Of a stretch of DNA of 64,000 bases, positions 1-8,025 are shown piece by piece (the stretch's first letter is position 1; every line of letters starts with the position of its first letter). The DNA is from Gammaproteobacteria bacterium (GTDB lineage Bacteria > Pseudomonadota > Gammaproteobacteria > Competibacterales > Competibacteraceae), in the NCBI GenBank assembly GCA_024235095.1, contig JACKNC010000002.1, positions 434,001 through 498,000 on the forward strand, in the 5' to 3' direction. The position numbers and the translations under genes were made by a program. The notes under the pieces were generated by a model. The model worked only from the letters and a program-made list of their open reading frames with translations, was not told the DNA's origin and searched no databases.

Positions 1-126
1 GCTGAAGACGGCAAGTATTACTTTCTCTCCCGTCCGCGCCGCTTTGGCAAGAGCCTGTTTCTCGATACCTTGAAGGACTCACCACCGGTTCCTCATCCCG
101 ACCGCTCTTTTAGCGGAAACTCTTGA
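1..126 (+). pseudogene. Truncated AAA-ATPase (DUF1703-type) remnant
   Basis: An open frame enters from the window edge and ends at a stop at 124-126. Its first 26 codons contain RPRRFGKS, the Walker A-like P-loop typical of the AAA-ATPase/PD-(D/E)XK family, within a context (YYFLSRPRRFGKSLFLDTL) that is very characteristic. After about base 80 the similarity to the family stops and about 15 unrelated codons follow. The rest of the ATPase domain and the C-terminal nuclease are absent, so this looks like the stump of a gene truncated by rearrangement. The part upstream of the window is not visible. No function is expected. Confidence 0.55.
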
Positions 127-159
127 CAGACAGCCCATCATTTTCAAAATAGTGAAAGT

Positions 160-507
160 ATGAAAAAGCTGGATGTATTGAAAGCGCTCGGCGCGCTGGC
201 CCAGGAAACGCGCCTGGATATCTTTCGCTATCTGGTCGGAATCGGCGCGGCGGGCGCGTCAGCCGGGCAGATTGCCGAACATTTTGGTCTGCCGCTACCG
301 ACCCTGTCATTTCATCTCAAAACCTTGCAACACGCCGGCCTGGCGCAACGCACCCGGCAAAGCCGTCTGCTGATCTATTCCGCCAACTTCACCGCCATCA
401 ACGCCGTGCTGGGGTATTTGACCGAAAATTGCTGTGCTGGACGTCCTGAAGACTGTGGGATACCGGCCCCCCGTAAAACGCGGTCGCCCCGGAAGTCTTC
501 CTCCTGA
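160..507 (+). CDS. ArsR/SmtB-family transcriptional regulator
   Basis: A 115-residue winged-helix regulator. Residues 1-90 form the ArsR fold: LGALAQETRLDIFRYL is the first helix pair, and AGQIAEHFGLPLPTLSFHL followed by KTLQHAGL is the DNA-recognition helix-turn-helix. A Cys pair (NCC) sits near residues 91-92, where this subfamily often carries metal or thiol ligands. The last 25 residues are basic and low in complexity. ArsR proteins repress by binding operator DNA as dimers and release it on metal or thiol ligand binding. It lies 28 bases upstream of acuI on the same strand and probably shares a transcript. The ligand cannot be told from the sequence. Confidence 0.85.
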   Translation: MKKLDVLKALGALAQETRLDIFRYLVGIGAAGASAGQIAEHFGLPLPTLSFHLKTLQHAGLAQRTRQSRLLIYSANFTAINAVLGYLTENCCAGRPEDCGIPAPRKTRSPRKSSS

Positions 508-535
508 AAAATCCTCACTATTCACTGGAGCCGCT

Positions 536-1534
536 ATGACCCAAAACACGTTTAAAGCCTTGATGCTGACCCAGGAAGATAAGAAAACGATCGCCACAAT
601 CAAGCCACTCACCGTTGATGATCTGCCCGAAGGCGACGTGCTGGTGGCGGTGGAATACTCCTCGCTCAATTACAAGGATGGTCTGGCGGTAACCGGCAAG
701 GGCAAGATCGTGCGCCAGTTTCCGATGGTGCCGGGCATTGATCTAGCCGGTACGGTGCTGGAATCCTCTTCAGCCGATTACCACCCTGGTGACAAAGTCG
801 TGTTGACCGGTTGGAGCGTCGGCGAGCGTTACTGGGGCGGCTACACCCAGAAAGCCCGCCTCCAGTCGCGCTGGCTCGTGCCGCTACCGGCGGGAATGGA
901 CACCCAAACCGCCATGGCCATTGGCACCGCCGGCTTCACCGCTATGTTGTGCGTCATGGCGCTGGAAGACGTGGGCATGACGCCCGGTGGCGACAAGCCC
1001 CTTCTGGTAACCGGCGCCAGTGGCGGCGTCGGTAGTGTAGCGGTCGCGCTGCTGGCCAAGTTGGGTTACACAGTGCATGCGGTCAGTGGTCGTCCGGAAA
1101 CCGAGAGTTATTTGCGCGAACTGGGCGCGACCGGTTTCATCAGCCGTGAAGAAATGAGCCAGCCACCCAAGCCACTGGAAGCGCAGCGCTGGGCGGGTGC
1201 GGTAGACACCGTCGGTAGCACTCTGCTGGCGCGGGTGCTGGCGGAAGTCGACTACGGTGGCGCAGTGGCGGCCTGTGGCTTGGCCGGCGGGGCGGATTTG
1301 CCGACAACCGTGATGCCCTTTATCCTGCGCGGCGTCAAACTGCTCGGCGTGGATTCGGTGATGTGCCCAGTAGCCCGGCGCAAGCAAGCCTGGGAACGCC
1401 TGGTTCGGGATCTGCCCAGCAACGCCCTGCAAAGCATCTCCCATGTCGCCTCGCTGGAAGCAGTGCCCCAATTGGCTGCGGACATTATCGCCGGTCGGGT
1501 GCGTGGCCGGACGATTGTGGATGTCAACGCTTAA
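536..1534 (+). CDS. acuI: Acrylyl-CoA reductase (NADPH), AcuI/YhdH family
   Basis: A 332-residue zinc-free medium-chain dehydrogenase/reductase. The N-terminal catalytic domain contains EYSSLNYKDGLAVTGKG, and the Rossmann domain has the nucleotide-binding stretch GASGGVGSVAV near residues 159-169. Members reduce acryloyl-CoA to propionyl-CoA with NADPH in the cytoplasm, which removes a toxic intermediate of 3-hydroxypropionate or DMSP metabolism. The ATG at 536 is chosen because a GGAG lies just upstream and the length matches the family (about 325 residues). The frame is open further upstream but that part overlaps arsR and does not look coding. Propionyl-CoA made here could feed the methylmalonyl-CoA route suggested by meaB elsewhere in the window. 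Confidence 0.88.
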   Translation: MTQNTFKALMLTQEDKKTIATIKPLTVDDLPEGDVLVAVEYSSLNYKDGLAVTGKGKIVRQFPMVPGIDLAGTVLESSSADYHPGDKVVLTGWSVGERYWGGYTQKARLQSRWLVPLPAGMDTQTAMAIGTAGFTAMLCVMALEDVGMTPGGDKPLLVTGASGGVGSVAVALLAKLGYTVHAVSGRPETESYLRELGATGFISREEMSQPPKPLEAQRWAGAVDTVGSTLLARVLAEVDYGGAVAACGLAGGADLPTTVMPFILRGVKLLGVDSVMCPVARRKQAWERLVRDLPSNALQSISHVASLEAVPQLAADIIAGRVRGRTIVDVNA

Positions 1535-1550
1535 GCCTGTATAAACGTGG

Positions 1551-1570
1551 AATCCCCCAGCCCCCCTTTG
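1551..1570. repeat. Left half of a palindromic repeat split by IS630
   Basis: AATCCCCCAGCCCCCCTTTG matches the second hairpin arm of the palindromic repeat found complete at 2841-2940 and 20223-20321. The matching right arm (AAAGGGGGG) reappears at 2829-2840, directly after the insertion sequence, so the element was interrupted in its hairpin loop. Confidence 0.6.
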
Positions 1571-1571
1571 A

Positions 1572-2826
1572 ATGATCTTTAAAAATTTAATCCGGTATAG
1601 TAAGGGAGCGATTCTACCCCTGTCCGAGGAGCCGATGATGCCGCGACGCCAGCTTGTGTTGAATGAGACCGAACGCCAGGAATTGGTTCAGATGCGGGAT
1701 CATGCCCGTCAGCCCTATCTGCGCGAGCGGGCGGCCGCGCTGTTGAAAATCGCCGATGGGATGCCGGCGGCATTCGTAGCGCGACATGGCTTGTTAAGGC
1801 CGCGGCGACCCGATACGGTTTATGACTGGTTAGATCGCTATCAAGCCACCGGCAGCGCCGGCATGAAGGTCCATCCAGGCCGCGGGCGAAAGCCTGCTTT
1901 TTCCCCCTCAGCATTCGACGGCGGCGGTGGCCCATACGGAGTTGCAACACCTTTGTCAACGGGATCCGCGGGTCTGCGGCGTGGCGCAGACCCGCTGGAC
2001 CTTGGCGGGCCTCCAGCAGGCGTGTGCGTGGCTGGGCGGTTTGACGCTGGCGGGGGTGCATACGGTGCTGCGGCGCGCCCGCATTGTGTGGAAGCGGGCG
2101 CGGGCGGCCATCCGCAGTCCTGATCCCGACGATGATGCCAAATTGGCCGATGTCCAGGCGGCGGTCGCCGCGGCGCAGGCCCAACCGGGGCGGGTCGTGA
2201 CGGTCTACCTGGATGAAGTGACGGTGGAACGGCAACCGACGGTCGCGAATGCCTATGCACCCAAGGGGTCATCCGAGCAAGCCCAGGCGGTGCGCAGTCC
2301 GAAATCCAATACGGTCACCCGGGTGCTCGGGGTCTTGAATGCGCTGACCGGTGCGGTCTTCCATCAGCGTGCCAGCAAAATCACCGTCGCCTTTTTGGTG
2401 ATGTTTTATCAGGCCCTGTGCCGGGCCTATCCCGACGCGGAGCGTATCTACGTCATTCAGGATAACTGGCCCGTGCATACCCATCCGGACCTTCTGGTGG
2501 CCTTGGAATCTCAAGAGACCCGCTGGCCGTGGTATCGCCCACCGAATTGGCCCACGGAACCGAGTGCCGCGGCGATCCGACGATGGGGCGAACTGAAACT
2601 GCCGATCCAAATCGTTCCCCTACCCACCTATGCCCCCTGGTGCAATCCGATCGAAAAACTCTGGCGCAAATTGCGCCAGGACGTGACCCACCTGCATCGC
2701 TGGGCGGAGGACCTCGACACCCTCCGCACCGAGATCGACCGCTTCCTCAATCAGTTTGCCCAAGGTTCCTTGGAACTACTGCGCTACGTGGGGCTAGAAG
2801 TACCGGATTAAATTTTTAAAGATCAT
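1572..2826 (+). mobile_element. IS630-family insertion sequence
   Basis: A 1255-bp element bounded by perfect 26-bp terminal inverted repeats at 1572-1597 and 2801-2826 (ATGATCTTTAAAAATTTAAT... on the left). It carries a single transposase gene split by a frameshift. IS630 elements normally insert at TA with a TA duplication. No clear TA duplication is visible immediately outside these ends, so the exact outer boundary is slightly uncertain. The element sits in the loop of a G/C-rich palindromic repeat. The perfect terminal repeats suggest a fairly recent insertion. Confidence 0.9.
1635..2811 (+). pseudogene. IS630 transposase, frameshifted
   Basis: The N-terminal frame starts at 1635 behind GAGGAG and encodes a helix-turn-helix region (DTVYDWLDRYQATGSAG). 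The catalytic part continues in another frame through to 2811. The second frame holds the DDE triad of the IS630/Tc1 type: D in VYLDEVT, D in YVIQDNWPVH, and E in NPIEKLWRKL. The frames must be joined by a +1 or -2 shift near 1898-1907, where five T are followed by five C. This could be an inactivating one-base deletion or programmed slippage on the homopolymer run. The final codons lie inside the right terminal repeat. Confidence 0.85.
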
Positions 2827-2828
2827 CT

Positions 2829-2840
2829 AAAGGGGGGTAA
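2829..2840. repeat. Right half of the palindromic repeat split by IS630
   Basis: AAAGGGGGGTAA, directly after the IS right end, completes the hairpin whose left arm ends at 1570. The full repeat copy at 2841-2940 begins immediately afterwards. Confidence 0.55.
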
Positions 2841-2940
2841 CCGTTCAGTCCCCACCTTTAGCAAAGGGGGGTGAAGGGGGATTTTGGCCCCGTCGCTCGT
2901 GCGAAATCCCCCCCGGCCCCCCTTTTTCAAAGGGGGGAGC
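2841..2940 (+). repeat. Two-hairpin palindromic repeat, copy A1
   Basis: About 100 bp with two G/C-rich palindromes separated by the spacer ATTTTGGCCCCGTCGC. The second palindrome is a perfect CCCCCC-TTT...AAA-GGGGGG hairpin; the first is slightly degenerate here. Very similar copies lie at 20223-20321 and, inverted and inside a gene, at 52635-52736. It resembles a REP/BIME-type non-autonomous repeat. In this intergenic position it could also act as a transcription attenuator. Confidence 0.8.
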
Positions 2941-3032
2941 TTCTGCGCTGACCCTATCAGCTATATTCGCTAACATAACGAGAATTGGTATAAGATTACC
3001 GGCAAGCAGGCTCCTCAAAGGGAATATTCATT

Positions 3033-3638
3033 ATGGCCTACAGCGACTTCACGTTAAAAAGGGTCAAATCGGAATTAAACCTGAAAGTTATTGAAAATCA
3101 ATCCATATTCTTCGATGTTCAGAGTATCGGAATCAGTGATTACCTCAAGGAAACTTTGAAGAGAAATGTACCTTTAGCATTGGCCATCAATACTGAAAAG
3201 GCTCGATCAGAACTGATTATTATCAACATTCTTATGGAAGTTAAGCAGATGTTTTCAGATCGGGTCAGCCTGTTTTCTGGAATTGATTTTAGTATCGATA
3301 AAGAGAGAGGATTAGCAGGGTTCTGTGATTTTATCCTCAGTAATTCCCCCGAACAATTGTATTTGGATAGCCCGGTCATCGCCATTGTGGAAGCCAAGAA
3401 TGAAAATATCATCGCTGGCTTGGGACAGTGCATTGCCGAAATGTATGCTGCTAAAATTTATAATGAAAAGGAAGGACGCGATTTGTCCTGCCAGTATGGA
3501 GCCGTCACCACCGGGGATGAATGGAAATTCATCAAATTGGAAAACGACATGGCAGCTATTGATCTGGATTTTTATTATGTCATTGAAATAGATAAAATCA
3601 TCGGGATTTTAGCTGCGATGGCTCAGCAGCGCGTTTAA
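3033..3638 (+). CDS. Hypothetical protein, PD-(D/E)XK nuclease-like
   Basis: A 201-residue protein of unknown function. The order D in GFCDFIL (about residue 97) followed by E-A-K in AIVEAKNENI (about residues 118-125) and Q in GLGQCIAEM is the signature of the PD-(D/E)XK nuclease fold. Small proteins of this sort are common as orphan, restriction endonuclease-like genes. No methyltransferase or toxin/antitoxin partner is adjacent. It stands alone between IS630 with its repeat and the convergent RND operon, and is more A/T-rich than its neighbours, which suggests acquisition by transfer. Nuclease activity is inferred from the motif only. Confidence 0.5.
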   Translation: MAYSDFTLKRVKSELNLKVIENQSIFFDVQSIGISDYLKETLKRNVPLALAINTEKARSELIIINILMEVKQMFSDRVSLFSGIDFSIDKERGLAGFCDFILSNSPEQLYLDSPVIAIVEAKNENIIAGLGQCIAEMYAAKIYNEKEGRDLSCQYGAVTTGDEWKFIKLENDMAAIDLDFYYVIEIDKIIGILAAMAQQRV

Positions 3639-3662
3639 CTGGCCGTCCGTATTCTTCTCGCA

Positions 3663-6600
3663 TCACCTCCGCCGCTGGCGCATGAAAAACCGGTACAGCA
3701 CCGGCACGACAAAGAGCGTTAGCACTGTCGAGAACGCCAATCCCCAGACGATGCTAGCCGCGACCGGTCCCCACAGCAGCGACTTGCCCGCCAAACCGAA
3801 CGCCAGCGAGAACAGCCCGGCGATGGTGGTGCCGGTGGTCATTAAAATAGCGATCACCCGCCGCCGCGCTGCATAGAGCGTGGCGTGCAATGTTCTCATG
3901 CCACTGGCCCGGCGGGCGTTGGCTGCGTCGATCAGCACGATCGCCGCGTTGACCGCGATTCCGGTCAGGGCGATCACCCCATAAAGGGTGTACAGAGACA
4001 TGGGATTACCGGAAACCAGCAGGCCCAGGGTGACCCCGGTGAACGCCAGCGGCACGGTGACCAGGATCAGGAAGGGTTGGAAATAGCTGCGGAACTGGGC
4101 AGCCAGGATCAGGTAGATCAAGCCTACTCCGAGCAGAAACAACGGCCCCATGGCGTCCAGCGATTCATTGATGTCGTCCAGTTCGCCCGAAAAATCGAGA
4201 TCAGCATTGGGATAGCGCGCCCGAATTTTTTCCCACTCGGCGCGTAGCTCGTTATTGGCCGACAGGGTGTTGTTCAATTCCGGGTCGAGATCAGCCTCCA
4301 CGGTAATGGCCCGGCGCAGGTTCCAATGCCGGATCAGGCCGAGACTCTCGCCTTCCTCGGCGATCAATAGCGCTCCTAAGTCCGTGATTCCGCCGCTGGG
4401 CAGGGCGATGGGGTCGTCCAGCAATTCCTCGACTCGAACGACAGTGCGTGGCGCGGCGCGCACTCGCAGTTCCACTTTCTCACCCTGGTCGCGCAGATCA
4501 GCGACGACTTCACCATCCAGATGTAACCGCACCAATTGAGCGACCAACCCCGGATCCAGCCCGGCGTTCCGCGCGGCGTTTACATCGACTTTTAAACTCA
4601 ATTCCGCCCGTCCGGTGATGTCGTTATCCACTACGTCGCGAGCGCCGGGAATCCGGGAAACAATCGTTTTGACCGCATCGGCGGCGGCGCGCAGTTCCTG
4701 ACGATCGTCAGCGCGCACCTTGACGCTGATCGGCTTGGCGGTGGGCGGACCGCCGGACAGCTTGAGAAAGGAAATCGTCGCCCGGCCCGGAGTGCTGGTG
4801 ACCATTTCGCGCATGTCTTCGATGATGGCGTCCAGTCCACGCATACCCGGTTTCGCCGGATTGAGCGACACGGCGATTTGGCCATACTGATCGCCATATA
4901 GCACCTCGGTCTCCGTGAACTGAACGCCCGCCAGCGAGATGACCGAACGCGCCTCACCCGCGCGCAGCTCAGAACGCACCCGCGCTTCCACCACCTGGGC
5001 CTGGCGCAAGGTCTCCTCCAGCGGAGCATCTGCCGGCATGTCGACATTGACGTAGTACAGGCGGATGGGATCGAAGGCGAAAAACTGGAACTTCACCCAT
5101 CCTGCGCCGACCGCCGCGCCCGCGCCGATAAATAACGCTAAGGCCAGACCCAGATAGCGCACCGGATAGCGCATAACCCGTATCAACATCCGGGTGTATT
5201 TGAGACGCACCCAGTGAGTTCCTCGTTCGCGCAACCGCTGGGTTTTTGAATGACTGATGGCGCGACGACCGAGCGCGCTCACATGGGCGGGCAGCATCCA
5301 GAATGCCTCAATCAAACTGACCGCCAGTCCCACCGTTACCACAAAGGGAATAACAAACATGAATTTGCCGACGATGCCCGTGAGCAGCATCAAGGGCAGA
5401 AAGGCGGCGATGGTCGTGGATACCGCAGCGGATACCGGCAACCCGACCTCGCGCAACGCATCGAGCGCGGCGTCAAGGGCCGCCATGCCGCGCTCCATGC
5501 GAAAATAAGTGGCTTCCACAATCACTACGGCATCGTCCACCAACATGCCAAGCACGATGACAATACCGAGCAATACCGAGACGTTCAGCGTCGATCCCAC
5601 CGCGTCCAGAATCACAAAAGCACCGGCCACGGAAAACACCACGCCCAGCGCCACCAGGGCGGCGATCCGTGACCCCAGAAACAGCCAGCAGAAGCCCAAC
5701 ACCAGTAGGAGACCGATAGCGGCGTTATTCTGCATCACGCTCAGCGCCTGGCGGGTGGGAATGGTCTGGTCGTCGGTCAGGGTCAGTTTCAGACCGCTTC
5801 CGGCCAGCACCGCATTCTTGCGGTCGATGTAATCGCGAATCCGCCCCACCAATTCCAGCGTGTTGGTATAGCCGATCTTGGTGATGGACATCATGACGCC
5901 GGGTTGACCGTTCATGGCGGCCAGATGCAGCGGATCATCACGACCGCGCCGCACCTGGGCAACAGCGTCTAACGGAACGTGGGTTGCAGTCGCGCTTGGT
6001 GGTTGCAGATAGAAGCTGGCCAGCAACTCGGGATCGGCGGTCGTGCCGCTTACTCTGACTAGCCACTCGCCGTGGTCGGTTTGGAGCTTGCCAGCGAACA
6101 CGTCGCGAAACCACAGCCGCAACCCCTCGGCTAAATCCAGCGCGGTCAAACCCCGCGCCGCGAGTGCGGGAGGATCAAATTCCACCAACAGCTCTGGGTC
6201 CTGGAACCCCAGCGCCAGCACTGCATCAACTCCGGGAATCTGTTCCAGATCCTCCTTAATCACTCGGGTAGCGGCACGCAGATGTTCATCGGCAGCCAGG
6301 CCGGTCAGCATGACCATGGCCGTGGGAAAACCGTTGGAACTGGTGATTTCCAGAATCTCCGGGTCCTCCGCTTCGATCGGCAGTTCGGCGCTGGCCTGGT
6401 TTTGAATTTCCCGGCGCAAATCGTTGACTCGTTTGTCAAACACCCGCAAGGGAATATCACGGAATCGCACCAGGATATTCGACAACCCTTCCCGCGAGGA
6501 GCTGATGACGAACTTGGTGTCCTGCACTTTGCGCACGGCGTCTTCCAGCGGATTGGTGACCCGCTTTTCGACATCCTCAGCGGATGCGCCGGGCAAGACC

Positions 6601-6746
6601 GTGGCGATATTGATCCAGTTGAAATTGATCTCGGGATCCTGCTCGCGGGGCATGCGCGAGTAGGCGATCAGGCCCATCAGGATGACGACCACGAAAGCGA
6701 TGTTGGCCAGGGGGTGGTTGGTAATTAACGCCCGGATGAAACGCAT
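3663..6746 (-). CDS. RND-family efflux permease (AcrB-like)
   Basis: A 1027-residue inner-membrane resistance-nodulation-division transporter, the usual length for the family. The first membrane helix (ANIAFVVVILMGLIAYSRMP) is followed by the conserved periplasmic start PREQDPEI. The central helix 4 carries the proton-relay pair in GMLVDDAVVIVEA, and a second six-helix block ends the protein. It exchanges protons for hydrophobic or amphiphilic substrates and works with a periplasmic adaptor and an outer-membrane channel. The ATG at 6746 is preferred to one 15 bases upstream because GGAGC lies before it and it starts one base after the adaptor's stop codon. No TolC-type gene is adjacent. The substrate is unknown. 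Confidence 0.92.
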   Translation of the reverse strand: MRFIRALITNHPLANIAFVVVILMGLIAYSRMPREQDPEINFNWINIATVLPGASAEDVEKRVTNPLEDAVRKVQDTKFVISSSREGLSNILVRFRDIPLRVFDKRVNDLRREIQNQASAELPIEAEDPEILEITSSNGFPTAMVMLTGLAADEHLRAATRVIKEDLEQIPGVDAVLALGFQDPELLVEFDPPALAARGLTALDLAEGLRLWFRDVFAGKLQTDHGEWLVRVSGTTADPELLASFYLQPPSATATHVPLDAVAQVRRGRDDPLHLAAMNGQPGVMMSITKIGYTNTLELVGRIRDYIDRKNAVLAGSGLKLTLTDDQTIPTRQALSVMQNNAAIGLLLVLGFCWLFLGSRIAALVALGVVFSVAGAFVILDAVGSTLNVSVLLGIVIVLGMLVDDAVVIVEATYFRMERGMAALDAALDALREVGLPVSAAVSTTIAAFLPLMLLTGIVGKFMFVIPFVVTVGLAVSLIEAFWMLPAHVSALGRRAISHSKTQRLRERGTHWVRLKYTRMLIRVMRYPVRYLGLALALFIGAGAAVGAGWVKFQFFAFDPIRLYYVNVDMPADAPLEETLRQAQVVEARVRSELRAGEARSVISLAGVQFTETEVLYGDQYGQIAVSLNPAKPGMRGLDAIIEDMREMVTSTPGRATISFLKLSGGPPTAKPISVKVRADDRQELRAAADAVKTIVSRIPGARDVVDNDITGRAELSLKVDVNAARNAGLDPGLVAQLVRLHLDGEVVADLRDQGEKVELRVRAAPRTVVRVEELLDDPIALPSGGITDLGALLIAEEGESLGLIRHWNLRRAITVEADLDPELNNTLSANNELRAEWEKIRARYPNADLDFSGELDDINESLDAMGPLFLLGVGLIYLILAAQFRSYFQPFLILVTVPLAFTGVTLGLLVSGNPMSLYTLYGVIALTGIAVNAAIVLIDAANARRASGMRTLHATLYAARRRVIAILMTTGTTIAGLFSLAFGLAGKSLLWGPVAASIVWGLAFSTVLTLFVVPVLYRFFMRQRRR

Positions 6747-6747
6747 C

Positions 6748-7764
6748 TTAGCGCGCTCCATCCACGATTACCGGTTGACCGTCGTTCAAGCCTTGATGGC
6801 CGCGCGTGATCATCAAAGTCTGGGGCGGCAGATTCATGATGAAGGGACGGCCTTCCTGGGCACCGGGAGCGGGTTTGAACCAGGCGTGATCCTTTTCCAC
6901 GACAAATGCGCCCAGGGTTTGATCGCGTTTAACCAGCAACTCAGCGGGCAGTTGGTAGCTGGCGCCTTCCCAGTGCAACAGGCCGCTGCTGCCTGGCGGC
7001 GCTGCGGTGTCAGTGAATCGCAGCCGGGCAAGCTGGTTGCGCGCTACAACGTCCACAACCGGGGACAATCGCAGCAAGCGCGCCGGGTAGCGCTGGCCCT
7101 GGCTGGTGAAAATCAGTGCGCTGGCCTGGAATAACTCATCGGCTTGAGCCGTGGGAATGTACGCCTCGATCTCGGGTGGGGCCAGATCGACCAGGCGCAG
7201 CAGGGTCGTCCCTGGCGCGGCCAGCGCCCCGACCTGCGCCTGGCGTTCCAGCACCACACCGGCGAAGGGAGCGATGATCCGGCATTTCTCGACATTACGC
7301 GCCGCCACAGCCCGTTGCGCCTGGGCAACGTCCAGATCGGCCTTAGCAGCCTGGACGCCGGTTTGCAGTTCCAGCACGGCGTCATCGGAGACAAATTGCT
7401 TCTTGCGCAGCGACAAAGCCTGCTGAAGCCGGTGTTCCGTTAAAGCCACGCGCGCCTGGGCAGCCTTGACCTGGGCATCAGCCTGGGCCAGCGCCAGCCG
7501 GTAATCCGTATCGTCAAGCTCCAACAAGAGTTGTCCCAGTTTAACTGTACCGCCGACCTCGGCGTGAATGCGCGCAACCCTGGCGGTGACTTCTGCAGCA
7601 ATGCGACTGTCATTTGGGGCGATGACGCTGGCCGGCGCTGTGCCTCGATCAGGTAAAGCAACTTCGCGGAAGGGACGAGCATCGACGGTAACCAGGTCGG
7701 CGGTTTGGGCTATGATTATTGGACTAAACAACAGGCTGACGAGAATGAGGGTTAGTCGTGGCAT
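6748..7764 (-). CDS. RND efflux periplasmic adaptor (HlyD/MFP)
   Basis: A 338-residue membrane fusion protein. The N-terminus MPRLTLILVSLLFSPIIIAQ is a secretion signal. The next part holds the lipoyl/barrel-sandwich half (VARIHAEVGGTVKLGQLLLE), an alpha-helical hairpin around residues 80-145, and the second lipoyl half (IIAPFAGVVLERQAQVG), then a beta-barrel domain. It bridges the inner-membrane permease encoded immediately downstream to an outer-membrane channel. The pair is co-transcribed, with only one base between them. It has no lipobox Cys, so it is probably a soluble or signal-anchored periplasmic protein. Confidence 0.9.
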   Translation of the reverse strand: MPRLTLILVSLLFSPIIIAQTADLVTVDARPFREVALPDRGTAPASVIAPNDSRIAAEVTARVARIHAEVGGTVKLGQLLLELDDTDYRLALAQADAQVKAAQARVALTEHRLQQALSLRKKQFVSDDAVLELQTGVQAAKADLDVAQAQRAVAARNVEKCRIIAPFAGVVLERQAQVGALAAPGTTLLRLVDLAPPEIEAYIPTAQADELFQASALIFTSQGQRYPARLLRLSPVVDVVARNQLARLRFTDTAAPPGSSGLLHWEGASYQLPAELLVKRDQTLGAFVVEKDHAWFKPAPGAQEGRPFIMNLPPQTLMITRGHQGLNDGQPVIVDGAR

Positions 7765-7961
7765 GAATACAATGTCTCGATCATTGTGGTAAAGGTCGTA
7801 GTCCGAATTGTTGCAATTCTGCGCTGATTAGCGTGAGCAGCGCAATTTGACATCATAGATTTCATATTCAGCAATCCCCGCGCCCTCTTCTGTTTAGAGG
7901 CTAAGGCCGTCAAAACTTTATCTACTGGATTGCCCGCTACAGGCCCGAAATACCGTTTGCA

Positions 7962-7990
7962 TTGGTTAAGTGTTCAGTATCCCGCATAAT
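7962..7990 (+). promoter_or_regulatory. Possible sigma-70 promoter for the transglutaminase gene
   Basis: TTGGTT (7962-7967) and CATAAT (7985-7990) are separated by 17 bases and lie 35 bases before the start codon of the downstream gene. Each hexamer differs from consensus by one or two bases. It is the only good pair seen in the 261-base divergent intergenic region between the adaptor and transglutaminase genes. Confidence 0.3.
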
Positions 7991-8025
7991 AAGCCACTTT
8001 TTCCGCTACCAGTGAAGGACGGGCT

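Noticed and set aside
884..1471. Long minus-strand open frame opposite acuI
   Set aside because: It is a shadow of a clearly recognised gene, has no family-like motifs, and His/Gln-rich content typical of antisense frames.
2841..2940. G/C-rich repeats as a CRISPR array
   Set aside because: Copies are single, far apart and in both orientations, with no regular spacers and no cas genes.
3033..3638. Restriction-modification or defence system
   Set aside because: Only a single nuclease-like protein is present, with no methyltransferase, helicase or other defence partner in the neighbourhood.
4631..5047. Cys/Arg-rich frame inside the RND permease gene
   Set aside because: Same strand but another frame of a recognised gene; the composition is that of out-of-frame GC-rich coding DNA.
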